Shown here: positions 1-7,323 of the stretch, in pieces
How positions within the stretch are numbered: position 1 is the first letter of the stretch
Layout of the letters: the number at the start of each line of letters is the position of its first letter
From: DASSKP01 sp035695045
GTDB lineage: Bacteria; Actinomycetota; Actinomycetes; JAFAQI01
NCBI GenBank assembly: GCA_035695045.1
Contig: DASSEX010000043.1
Span: 1-20,446, forward strand
Direction: 5' to 3'
DNA: 20,446 nt
Position numbers and translations under genes: made by a program
Notes under the pieces: generated by a model
Seen by the model: only the letters and a program-made list of their open reading frames with translations
The model's database searches: none
What the model was told of the DNA's origin: nothing

Positions 1-53
1 ATGGGTACCACGCGATGCGCTCGATCCCGGGCTACGACACGGTGAGGTCGTAA
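1..53 (+). CDS. 3' end of an unidentified plus-strand gene (partial)
   Basis: Reading from base 3 gives about 16 codons ending in TAA at 51-53, with the peptide end GYHAMRSIPGYDTVRS. Every one of these codons has G or C in the third position, as real genes here do, and the other two plus frames do not. The frame is therefore probably the C-terminus of a gene entering from the left. It would converge on the glycosyltransferase gene and overlap its end by about 22 bases. Too little is present to name a family. Confidence 0.35.
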   Translation, partial: GYHAMRSIPGYDTVRS

Positions 54-1996
54 ACCATCACCCCGCCGATCGACGTCGCGCCGTAATGCTGCGCCACCCA
101 CGAGCTGATCTGGCTGCTCGTCGAGGCAGAACCCGCGAACCCACCAGGTCCGCCACCGAACCCGCCAGGTCCACCGGGGCCGCCGGCGCCGCCGTGGCCA
201 CCGAAGCCGCCGCCGGCGACGAAGTAGTGGATGCGACCGGCCTTCACCAGCACCTGGAACTCCGCAAGCGTCGGCGTCGGATCAGTGCCGTTGAACCCAC
301 CGATCGACATGACGGGGAGTCCGCTGCCGAGCTGCAGCCCGGCGGCGTTGTTGGAACCGATCGTCGCGGCGACCCACCGATATCGGGTCGCGTCCTGCTT
401 CAACGCGGTGACCAGCGCTGCGCTCGGCGTCGACGTGTCGAGCAGACCTCCCAGCCGTCCACCCGGCATCGCGCCGGTCGGTGGCGCCCCGCGGAAGCCG
501 CCCGGGCCGGCGCCGGGACGGCCGAAGCCACCGGCAGCAGCCGGTCCGGCCGTGGGGATCGCGCCGCCCTGCGCGCGGGACACCGTCTCGACGGCGTACG
601 CCGCCGGACCCGCGAAGGCCGTCATGACCGCGGCCACGACGACAACCGCTGCGGATCGTCGGTCCAGCCAAGGTGCCACTACAACGCCGGCTGCGGCGAC
701 GAGGCCCGCCAGCAGGACCAGCAGGCGAAGCTCCGGGTGCCAGGCCGGCGCGCGGTCGAGCAGCGCCCACGACCAGAGCGCGGTCACCGCGACCGCGGTT
801 GCGAGAGTCGCCCGGGGCACGGAATGCCGACGCGCCTGCCAGGTCGTCGTCGCCCCGATGCCGACGATTGCTGCGATCGCCGGCGCGAGCGCGACCGAGT
901 AGTAGGGATGGATGATGCCTTTCGCGAGGCTGAACGTCAGTCCGGTGACGACGAGCCAGCCGCCCCACAGCAGCACCTGCGCACGCCGTCCGTCGGCCCG
1001 CGGCCGACGACGCGTCAACCACAAAGTGACGACAAGGAAGACCAGCGCAGCCGGCAGCAGCCAGCTGATCTGGCTGCCGAACTCCGAGCCGAACATGCGG
1101 GTGATGCCGGTCGGCCCCCACCGGCCACTCTGCCCGACCGCCCCGCCGCCGACGCTGCCCGTCTCGTTGCCGGTCAGGCGACCGAACCCGTTGTAGCCCA
1201 GGACCAGCTCGATGATGCTGTTGTGCTGGGAGCCACCGATGTAGGGACGCGACGATGCCGGCGTCAACGCGACTGCGGCGATCCACCAGCCGGCTGAGAC
1301 GACGATCGCGGCGAGTCCCGCGCCGAGCTGCCCGACGCGGCGGCGCAACGACGTGGGCGCGGCGAACAGGTAGACGGCACCGAACCCCGGCACCACGACG
1401 AACGCCTGCATCATCTTCGTGAGGAAGCCGAAACCGATGCAGACACCGGCGACGACGATCCAGCGCGTGCGCGCGTCTTCGAGTGCACGAACCATGCAGT
1501 ACGCCGCCGCCACCAGCAGCAGCGTGAGCAGAGCGTCCGGGTTGTTGAACCGGAACATCAGCGCAGCAACGGGAGTCGTCGCCAGCGCTGCGCCGGCCAG
1601 GAGTCCTGCGCTGGCGCCGAACCGGCGCCGTACCGTCGCATAGAGCAACCCGACGGCCGCCACGCCTTCGATCGCCTGCGGGACGAGGATGCTCCACGCG
1701 TTGACGCCGAAGAGCCGCGCGGACAGGTCCATCACCCACAGCGCGGCCGGCGGCTTGTCGACGGTGATGAAGCTCGACGAGTCGAACGACCCGAAGAAGA
1801 ACGCCTTCCAGGAGTGCGAGCCTGCCTGCACCGCAGCCGAGTAGAAGCCGTTGGCCCAGCCGGAGGCGCCGAGTCCCAAGAGGTAGAGGACTCCTGTCCC
1901 GAGCAGCAGGGCGAGGAGTGCCGCGCGGTCGCGGTCGAACCGGCGTGCCGCCGCGCCGGCTGCGGCCGCTGCGGGGCGGTCGAGGGTGAGGGTCAT
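32..1996 (-). CDS. GT39 (ArnT/PMT-like, YkcB-like) membrane glycosyltransferase
   Basis: A 654-residue polytopic membrane protein of the GT-C fold. Such enzymes transfer a sugar from a polyprenyl-phosphate donor to an acceptor on the outer face of the membrane. After a first membrane segment (about 26-44), the extracytoplasmic loop carries the family signature FDSSSFITVDKPP (71-83), with the candidate catalytic Asp72. About ten further hydrophobic segments follow. The C-terminal soluble domain (IGSNNAAGLQLGSGLPVMSI, then GGFNGTDPTPTLAEF) matches the tail of actinobacterial YkcA/B-like proteins. It is interrupted by two Gly/Pro-rich stretches at about 484-519 and 590-622. The ATG at 1996 was chosen because it overlaps the upstream gene's stop as ATGA and opens with a conventional N-terminus; a longer reading exists but lies inside the GT2 gene. 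Donor sugar and acceptor cannot be read from sequence. Confidence 0.88.
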   Translation of the reverse strand: MTLTLDRPAAAAAGAAARRFDRDRAALLALLLGTGVLYLLGLGASGWANGFYSAAVQAGSHSWKAFFFGSFDSSSFITVDKPPAALWVMDLSARLFGVNAWSILVPQAIEGVAAVGLLYATVRRRFGASAGLLAGAALATTPVAALMFRFNNPDALLTLLLVAAAYCMVRALEDARTRWIVVAGVCIGFGFLTKMMQAFVVVPGFGAVYLFAAPTSLRRRVGQLGAGLAAIVVSAGWWIAAVALTPASSRPYIGGSQHNSIIELVLGYNGFGRLTGNETGSVGGGAVGQSGRWGPTGITRMFGSEFGSQISWLLPAALVFLVVTLWLTRRRPRADGRRAQVLLWGGWLVVTGLTFSLAKGIIHPYYSVALAPAIAAIVGIGATTTWQARRHSVPRATLATAVAVTALWSWALLDRAPAWHPELRLLVLLAGLVAAAGVVVAPWLDRRSAAVVVVAAVMTAFAGPAAYAVETVSRAQGGAIPTAGPAAAGGFGRPGAGPGGFRGAPPTGAMPGGRLGGLLDTSTPSAALVTALKQDATRYRWVAATIGSNNAAGLQLGSGLPVMSIGGFNGTDPTPTLAEFQVLVKAGRIHYFVAGGGFGGHGGAGGPGGPGGFGGGPGGFAGSASTSSQISSWVAQHYGATSIGGVMVYDLTVS

Positions 1997-3165
1997 GCCG
2001 TCCTCCCGGAGGCGAAGATCCAGTGCCGCAGCGCGAGGTAGCGCAACGCGGTCGCGACGAGGTTGGCCGTCACCAGTACGGCGACCTCGGTCGCTCGTGC
2101 CGGCGACGGAGTGACGAGGTGGAGCAGGCCGAGGGACGCCGATGTCACAGCTACCGCCGCCGCGAAGACCGTCAGTCCCTGGAGGTGGTGACGGACGACG
2201 CCGGATCGGCCTGCGACGGCGAACGTCCACCGCCGGTTGGCTGCCGTGTTGGCGACGGCGGTCGTCAGCAGCGCGACGAGGTTGGCACTCTGCGCCGACA
2301 GCGCAGGTCGAAGCGCGAGGTAGAGCAGGAGATAGGCGACGGTGCTCAGCACACCGATCGATGCGAAGCGAAGAATCTGGGCCGCACGGCTCGGTCGCTC
2401 ACCGCCGGCGGGCATGCGGAGAAGCATGCGAAGAACGCCCCGCAGGTCGGCCGTCGCCGTACGGACGATGTCGACGCGGGAGTCCGGGTCGTCGACCCAG
2501 TCGACCGGGACCTCGTGGATGCGCAGTCCGCGCCGCTCCGCAAGCACCAGCAGCTCGGTGTCGAAGAACCATCCGGTGTCCTCGACCAAGGGCAACAGCT
2601 CTCGCGCGCGATCCGCGCGCATGGCCTTGAACCCGCACTGCGCGTCGGTGAACGACGTACCGAGCGTCGAGTGCAGGAGCAGGTTGTAGCAGCGCGAGAT
2701 CAGCTCGCGCTTCGGCCCGCGAACCACTCGAGCGCCTGGTGACAGGCGCGTCCCGATCGCGACGTCGCTGTGGCCCGAGAGCAGCGGCGCGATCAGCGGC
2801 GGCAGGGCCGCGAGGTCGGTCGACAGGTCGACGTCCATGTAGGCCACGACGCGCGCATCGCTGGTGGCCCAGGTCTCGCGGAGCGCACGTCCCCGGCCCT
2901 TCGCCGGCAGCGTGACGGCGACGACGTCGGTGAGAGCTGCGGCGAGGTCGGTCGCGAGCTCCCAGGTGCGGTCCGTGCTCGCGTTGTCCACGATCGTGAT
3001 CCGCCATGTGTACGGGACGTGGTGACGCAGGTACTCGTGCAGCCGCGTGACGCTCGGCACGAGATCGCGTTCCTCGTTGTGCACCGGGACGACGATGTCG
3101 ACCAGCGGAGGCGCCGACACCGCGCGGTTCGCGGCTCGCACGCGTGGCGCGTCGCTCAATGTCAT
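1993..3165 (-). CDS. GT2 polyprenyl-phosphate glycosyltransferase fused to a GtrA-like flippase domain
   Basis: A 390-residue two-domain protein. Residues 20-250 form a DPM1-like GT2 domain: the nucleotide-binding start VDIVVPVHNEE (22-32), VDNASTDRT (59-67), the metal-binding DVD at 111-113 and the QCGFKAM segment at 176-182. This domain should load a sugar from a nucleotide donor onto polyprenyl phosphate at the inner membrane face. Residues about 262-390 are a GtrA-type membrane domain with four hydrophobic segments and the NRRWTF motif (310-315), thought to help flip the lipid-linked sugar. The gene overlaps the GT39 gene by ATGA, so the two are probably translationally coupled. Together they cover loading, flipping and transfer. 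No clear ribosome binding site precedes the ATG, but a PhoP-like box lies 44 bases upstream. Confidence 0.9.
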   Translation of the reverse strand: MTLSDAPRVRAANRAVSAPPLVDIVVPVHNEERDLVPSVTRLHEYLRHHVPYTWRITIVDNASTDRTWELATDLAAALTDVVAVTLPAKGRGRALRETWATSDARVVAYMDVDLSTDLAALPPLIAPLLSGHSDVAIGTRLSPGARVVRGPKRELISRCYNLLLHSTLGTSFTDAQCGFKAMRADRARELLPLVEDTGWFFDTELLVLAERRGLRIHEVPVDWVDDPDSRVDIVRTATADLRGVLRMLLRMPAGGERPSRAAQILRFASIGVLSTVAYLLLYLALRPALSAQSANLVALLTTAVANTAANRRWTFAVAGRSGVVRHHLQGLTVFAAAVAVTSASLGLLHLVTPSPARATEVAVLVTANLVATALRYLALRHWIFASGRTA

Positions 3166-3208
3166 GCGACGACGATCGGACCGCGAGGTGGGACCAACCT
3201 GCGACGCG

Positions 3209-3226
3209 GCTGAACGCCTGCTGTGA
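3209..3226 (-). promoter_or_regulatory. PhoP-like direct-repeat box upstream of the GT2-GT39 operon
   Basis: On the minus strand this reads TCACAGC, four bases (AGGC), GTTCAGC, an 11-base-spaced direct repeat. With one flanking base on each side, 17 of 20 positions match the box upstream of the response regulator gene. TCACAGC-N4-TCACAGC is the DNA motif reported for M. tuberculosis PhoP (from memory). The box lies in the 81-base gap between the kinase stop and the GT2 start, implying that the glycosyltransferase pair has its own promoter. I could not identify a convincing -10. Confidence 0.65.
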
Positions 3227-3246
3227 ACCGTGCGCCGCTGCGGCGG

Positions 3247-4719
3247 TCAGCTGCTCGCGAGGGGAAGGAGCACGCGGAAGGTCGCCCCACCGCCGGGCGT
3301 CGGCTCGACCTCGGCTCGACCGCCGTGCGCGGCGGCGATACCGGCGACGATCGACAGCCCGAGACCCGCGCCACCCTCGCCCTCCCGGGTGCGCGCGGTG
3401 TCGACACGGTAGAAGCGCTCGAAGACGTGCTCGGCCTGCTCGGCGGTCAGCCCGGGACCGTGATCCGCAACCTCGAGCACCGCCCACGGGACGCCGCCCT
3501 CGTTCTCCGCCCGCACCCGCACGGCGACCGGAGTCCCGGCAGGCGTGTGCTGGAGCGCGTTGCTCACAAGGTTGCCGAGCACCTGCCGGAGCCGCAGCTC
3601 GTCGCCGATCACGAGCGGCAAGGGCTCGTCCGGCGCCTCGAGCCGCACGACGCGATCGGGCGCGAGCAGGCTCGCATCCTGTACGGCGTCCTTCGCCAGT
3701 ACGAGCAGGTCCACGGGTTGCCTCTCGAGCGGCCGCTGCTGGTCGAGCCGCGCCAGCAGCAGCAGATCGTCGACGAGCACACCCATCCGTTTCGCCTCGG
3801 CCTCGATCCGCCCCAGCGCGCGCTTGAGCTCGGCCTGGTCGCTCAAGGCGCCTTGCCGATAGAGCTCGGCGAAACCACGAATCGACGTCAGGGGCGTCCG
3901 CAGCTCATGGCTGGCATCGGCGACGAACTGGCGCATCTTCGACTCGGATCGGCGAGCGCTCGCCTCCGACGCACGCTGTTCACCGAAGGCATGCTCGATC
4001 TGGGCGAGCATCCCGTTGAGCGCGGCAGAGAGCCGGCCGACCTCCGTCCGCGGGTCGACTTCGGGGACGCGCCGTGACAGGTCGCCGGCCGCGATCGCCT
4101 CCGCCGTGTCCTCGACCTCCGCCAACGGCCGCAGGCTCCGGCGGACGACGACGGAGCCCACTGCGGCGAGCACGGCGAGGACCGCGAGGCCGATCACGAG
4201 CTCCAGCGACTCGAGCCGGCCGACCGTCTGTTCGACGTCGCCGAGACTCTGCGCGACGAGCAGGGTGCTGCCGTCGGCAGTCGGGACGAGCACGGCTCGC
4301 CAGGAGCCGTCGTTGCGGATGGCGGGGATCGTGAAGGGCCGACCCTCCCGCGCGGCGGTGGACAGAGAAGAGCTCGCGGGGAGCTTCGGCGCAGACTGCG
4401 TGACCCCGAACTGTTCGTCCCTGATGCTCGTCACCGCGCCGTTCGCATCGACGACACCGACGTAGAACTGGCTCGGCCCGCGGCGGTCGAACCCGGCCCC
4501 GGCGTCAGGATCACCCGGCGGCGGCAGGCCGCCTTGGCGATGGAACGACTCGGAGACCTGCCGAAGCTGAGCGTCCACCCGGTCGACGAGGTAACCGCGC
4601 AGCGAAGCCGCCGCGACGATTCCCGAGCCGACGAGTCCCACAGCGACCAGCAGCAGCAGCGCGACGAGGAGCTTCGTCCGCAACGTCAGCCGTGCGAGGA
4701 GACGGCGTACCGCGGTCAT
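3247..4719 (-). CDS. PhoR-like sensor histidine kinase
   Basis: A 490-residue membrane kinase with the classical layout: membrane segment 1 (about 17-40), an extracytoplasmic sensor region (41-170), membrane segment 2 (172-192), a HAMP linker (about 193-245), the dimerisation helix with phospho-accepting His271 in DASHELRTP, and an ATPase domain with N-box residues Asn383 and Asn387 (LGNLVSNALQHTP), then DHGPGLT and GGAGLGLSIV. All motifs needed for autophosphorylation are present. The start overlaps the stop of the response regulator gene as ATGA, so the partner is clear. Length and order fit mycobacterial PhoR, but similar kinases (TrcS, TcrY) share this layout, so the name is by analogy. 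The stimulus is unknown. Confidence 0.9.
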   Translation of the reverse strand: MTAVRRLLARLTLRTKLLVALLLLVAVGLVGSGIVAAASLRGYLVDRVDAQLRQVSESFHRQGGLPPPGDPDAGAGFDRRGPSQFYVGVVDANGAVTSIRDEQFGVTQSAPKLPASSSLSTAAREGRPFTIPAIRNDGSWRAVLVPTADGSTLLVAQSLGDVEQTVGRLESLELVIGLAVLAVLAAVGSVVVRRSLRPLAEVEDTAEAIAAGDLSRRVPEVDPRTEVGRLSAALNGMLAQIEHAFGEQRASEASARRSESKMRQFVADASHELRTPLTSIRGFAELYRQGALSDQAELKRALGRIEAEAKRMGVLVDDLLLLARLDQQRPLERQPVDLLVLAKDAVQDASLLAPDRVVRLEAPDEPLPLVIGDELRLRQVLGNLVSNALQHTPAGTPVAVRVRAENEGGVPWAVLEVADHGPGLTAEQAEHVFERFYRVDTARTREGEGGAGLGLSIVAGIAAAHGGRAEVEPTPGGGATFRVLLPLASS

Positions 4720-5414
4720 CCCCTCGGCATCCGCAATGTGTAGCCGACGCCGCGCAGCGTGTGGATCAGCTTCGGTTCGGTGGTGTCGAGCTTGCGCCGG
4801 AGGTAGGAGACGTAGGACTCGACGATGTTGGCGTCACCACCGAAGTCGTAGTTCCAGACGTGGTCGAGGATCTGTGCCTTCGACACGACCTTGCCGGCGT
4901 TGTCCAGGAAGTAGCGCAGGAGCTTGAACTCCGTCGGCGACAGCGTGACGAGCTCGCCGCCCTTCCACACCTCATGCGTGTCCTCGTCGAGCTCGAGGTC
5001 GGCGAAGCTCTTGCGCGCCGATGGCTGCTGCTCCTTCTCGTTGGCGAAGCGGCGGAGAATCGCGCGGATGCGCGCGATGACCTCCTCGAGGCTGAACGGC
5101 TTCGTGACGTAGTCGTCGCCGCCGAGCGTGAGCCCGGTGATCTTGTCTTCGGTCGAGTCCCTCGCGGTCAGGAACAGCACCGGCACACGCCGCCCGTCGC
5201 CGCGCAGCCGGCGTACGACGTCGAAGCCGTCCATGCCCGGCATCATCACGTCGAGCACCAGCAGATCTGGCTGGAACTCCTGCGCAACACGGACGGCCTC
5301 GGTGCCCGAGCGTGCCGTCGCGACCTCGAAGCCGGCGTATCGAAGGCTCGCGGAGAGCAGCTCGACGATGTTGGGCTCGTCGTCGACGACGAGCAGCCTG
5401 GCTTCCGCGGTCAC
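4716..5414 (-). CDS. PhoP-like OmpR-family response regulator
   Basis: A 232-residue two-domain regulator. The receiver domain has the acidic pair Asp11-Asp12, phospho-acceptor Asp55 in LDVMMPGMDGF, the switch Thr in FLTARDS and Lys in VTKPFSLEEV. The C-terminal winged-helix domain includes ELDEDTHEVWKGG, LSPTEFKLLRYF, ILDHVWNYDFGGD, VESYVSYLRRK and HTLRGVGYTLR. From memory this segment is very close to M. tuberculosis PhoP. The GTG start begins directly before the receiver fold. A CACGCT hexamer sits 7 bases upstream of it, a weak candidate -10 for a leaderless message. A PhoP-like box 34 bases upstream of the start suggests autoregulation. It is transcribed with the kinase gene. Confidence 0.92.
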   Translation of the reverse strand: MTAEARLLVVDDEPNIVELLSASLRYAGFEVATARSGTEAVRVAQEFQPDLLVLDVMMPGMDGFDVVRRLRGDGRRVPVLFLTARDSTEDKITGLTLGGDDYVTKPFSLEEVIARIRAILRRFANEKEQQPSARKSFADLELDEDTHEVWKGGELVTLSPTEFKLLRYFLDNAGKVVSKAQILDHVWNYDFGGDANIVESYVSYLRRKLDTTEPKLIHTLRGVGYTLRMPRG

Positions 5415-5447
5415 GGAACTCAGCGTGGCAGCCCTGGGCCAGGGTTG

Positions 5448-5465
5448 GCTGAACGATCGCTGTGA
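5448..5465 (-). promoter_or_regulatory. PhoP-like direct-repeat box upstream of the response regulator
   Basis: The minus strand reads TCACAGC, four bases (GATC), GTTCAGC. This is the same arrangement as at 3209-3226, with differences only in the spacer. The proximal half lies where the -35 of a promoter feeding the regulator gene would be expected, if the weak CACGCT hexamer at 5422-5427 is its -10. That placement is typical of an OmpR-family activator site. The divergent HNH gene starts about 95 bases on the other side. Confidence 0.65.
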
Positions 5466-5547
5466 AGTGGCTGAGAGTGGCGGGGCGCCTCCCGAGTCGC
5501 GTTTCCACAGGCAGGTGCCGTGTTCCCTTTTTGTCGGGCCTGTCCCT

Positions 5548-5553
5548 TATGAT
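5548..5553 (+). promoter_or_regulatory. -10 element of the HNH gene (leaderless promoter)
   Basis: TATGAT matches five of six bases of TATAAT and lies exactly 7 bases before the GTG at 5561, so transcription should start at or next to the start codon. An in-frame ATG at 5549 lies inside this hexamer and is therefore unlikely to be transcribed. No good -35 is seen 16-19 bases upstream. Confidence 0.6.
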
Positions 5554-5568
5554 CGAACATGTGTTCGA
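5553..5568. promoter_or_regulatory. SOS box (LexA operator) overlapping the HNH start codon
   Basis: The sequence TCGAACATGTGTTCGA is a perfect match to the mycobacterial/actinobacterial LexA site TCGAAC-N4-GTTCGA. Its arms also pair outward as a 7-base inverted repeat around a 2-base centre. It begins at the last base of the -10 and covers the GTG start and the first codons (M-F-E). LexA bound here would directly block transcription initiation. Confidence 0.85.
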
Positions 5569-7285
5569 ACGTGGAGCGGAGCCGGTCGATGCGCACATCT
5601 GCGCGGCGGCGGCCGACAAGCGGGTGCCACTGTGCTCCGGGTTGCTCTCCGCGCTCGACCGGGTCGACGTGCAGGCGCTCGACGCGCCGGCGGCCGTGGA
5701 TGCGGCCGTCGGCTTCGACCGGCTGATCAACCGCGCGCACGCACTTCGGCTGCAGTCCGTGGCGACAACAGTGCGGCGTTATCAGCGGTTCGAGAAGGTC
5801 GACCCCGAGCGCTCGGCCGCGGCGGAGCTGGGCGCGGCGCTCGGCCTCGGTTCGCGCGGTGCGGACGCGGAGGTCACCTATGCCTGGGAGCTGACCAGCC
5901 GGCTCCGACGCACCTGGCAGCGCATGCACGACGGCGCCGTCGCCTATGGCAAGGCCAGACTGCTCGTCGACGAGACGCTGGACCTGACGACCGAGCAGGC
6001 GCAGGCCGTCGAGGATCGGGTGCTCGACAAGGCCGGTGAGCGCACGTTCGCTCAGCACGCGGCGGCCGTCCGCCGGGCCGTCGTCGCCGTTGACCCGACC
6101 GCGCCGGAGCGCAGAAGGCGCGCCGCGGACCGCGCTGCCCGGCTCGTCCGCCGGTACGCCGCCGACGGCCTCGCCGACCTCGTGGTGACGTTGCCGGTCG
6201 CGCAGGTCGACGCCGCCTACACGGCCGCTGATGCGTGGGCGCGCGCTCGCAAGGCCGGGGGTGACGAGCGCTCGCTCGACGCGTTGCGCGCGGAGGCGTT
6301 CGTGCGCTGGGCGACGTCCTACCTGATGCACGGTGACTCCACGACCTGCGACCTCAGCTGCGATCCGGTGGCCGACGAACCGGGCAGCGGTCCCTCACCG
6401 GATGCGGCGGCAGGCGAGGCGTCGTCACCGGGAGACGAGCCCAACGAGCCGTCGTCACCCGACGCCGAGTCGAACCAGCCGTCGCCACCCGACGCCGAGT
6501 CGAACCAGCCGTCACCCGGCGATGACGACCTGCCGACCCGCAACGCCCCGGTGCGCCACGGCCGCAAGCTCGCCGTCGGTCTCGTCTGGGGGCTGTCCGC
6601 TCTTCTGAGGCTCGACGACAGTCCCGGAGCCTTGCTCGACTCGGGCGAGGTCGTCGGCGCTGACCATCTCCGTGAGCTGCTCGCAGCCGGAGCCCGGTTG
6701 CGACGCATGCTGATCGATCCGTCGACCGGCGAGCTCGTCGATGTCACGCCCGGCTCGTGGTCGCTGTGCCCCGACCTGCCTCGGAGCTCCTCGCCCGGCC
6801 CGTCCGCCCTTCCCGCGCACGGCCAGCCCTACTGGGTGGGTGTCGTGGTCGACACGGACACGTGGATGGCCTGGTCGCAGGGTCGGCTCGCCGGTCCCCT
6901 CGCGGCGGCGATCGCCGCCGCTCCGCAAGCCGTCCGCGACCTGCTCGCCGCACCGCGCACGGACGCGACTCTCGACGGCAGACCCGGCGCAGAGGCACCG
7001 TCTGCGGCGCTCGCCGAGTTCGTCGCGTTGCGCGACCGGCATCCCACCAACCCGACCGCCGCACCGACGGCCGCGGGCGCAGGAGATGTCGACCATGTGG
7101 TTCCTCGCGCCGCCGGCGGACCGACCATCCGGGCCAACTTGCACAGCCCGACCCGGCGCTGGCACCTGCTCCGGACAGTCGGCGGCTGGCAGCTCCGCAT
7201 CGACCCGGCCGGCGGCTACGTCTGGGTCAGCCCGCACGGTCGTCGCTATCGGATCGACCCCTACGACTACCGCCAGGGTCCATGA
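5561..7285 (+). CDS. DUF222 / HNH-endonuclease domain protein (13E12 family), SOS-controlled
   Basis: A 574-residue protein with an alpha-helical DUF222 region (about 20-260), a linker and a C-terminal HNH nuclease-like domain. The HNH signature is DVDHVVPRAAGG then NLHSPTRRWH, with His512, Asn526 and His535. Genes of the 13E12 type in M. tuberculosis belong to the same family, and some are LexA-regulated. Positions about 287-316 hold three tandem 10-residue units rich in Ser, Pro, Asp and Glu. The cysteines that normally bind structural zinc around the HNH motif (CRFPGC-like pair and LCR) are absent, so nuclease activity is uncertain. The GTG start, giving MFERG, was preferred over the ATG at 5549 because of the -10 and SOS-box positions. 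The biological role of the family is not established. Confidence 0.85.
   Translation: MFERGAEPVDAHICAAAADKRVPLCSGLLSALDRVDVQALDAPAAVDAAVGFDRLINRAHALRLQSVATTVRRYQRFEKVDPERSAAAELGAALGLGSRGADAEVTYAWELTSRLRRTWQRMHDGAVAYGKARLLVDETLDLTTEQAQAVEDRVLDKAGERTFAQHAAAVRRAVVAVDPTAPERRRRAADRAARLVRRYAADGLADLVVTLPVAQVDAAYTAADAWARARKAGGDERSLDALRAEAFVRWATSYLMHGDSTTCDLSCDPVADEPGSGPSPDAAAGEASSPGDEPNEPSSPDAESNQPSPPDAESNQPSPGDDDLPTRNAPVRHGRKLAVGLVWGLSALLRLDDSPGALLDSGEVVGADHLRELLAAGARLRRMLIDPSTGELVDVTPGSWSLCPDLPRSSSPGPSALPAHGQPYWVGVVVDTDTWMAWSQGRLAGPLAAAIAAAPQAVRDLLAAPRTDATLDGRPGAEAPSAALAEFVALRDRHPTNPTAAPTAAGAGDVDHVVPRAAGGPTIRANLHSPTRRWHLLRTVGGWQLRIDPAGGYVWVSPHGRRYRIDPYDYRQGP
6421..6510 (+). repeat. Three tandem 30-base repeats inside the HNH gene
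   Basis: Units lie at 6421-6450, 6451-6480 and 6481-6510. Units 2 and 3 differ by one base; unit 1 is more divergent. They encode SSPDAESNQP-type acidic, Pro/Ser-rich peptide repeats in the linker between the DUF222 region and the nuclease part. The 30-base length keeps frame, so copy number can change without breaking the gene. Confidence 0.9.
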
Positions 7286-7323
7286 CCAGGACGTAACCGT
7301 TCACTCCACTCCGCCGGCATGAC

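Noticed and set aside
5549..5551. In-frame ATG as the start of the HNH gene
   Set aside because: It lies inside the TATGAT -10 hexamer, so it would not be in the transcript if the promoter call is right. The GTG at 5561 is exactly 7 bases downstream.
5420..6331. Long minus-strand open frame opposite the HNH gene
   Set aside because: Its product is an Arg/Gly-rich, low-complexity translation typical of antisense frames in GC-rich DNA, and the plus frame has clear family motifs.
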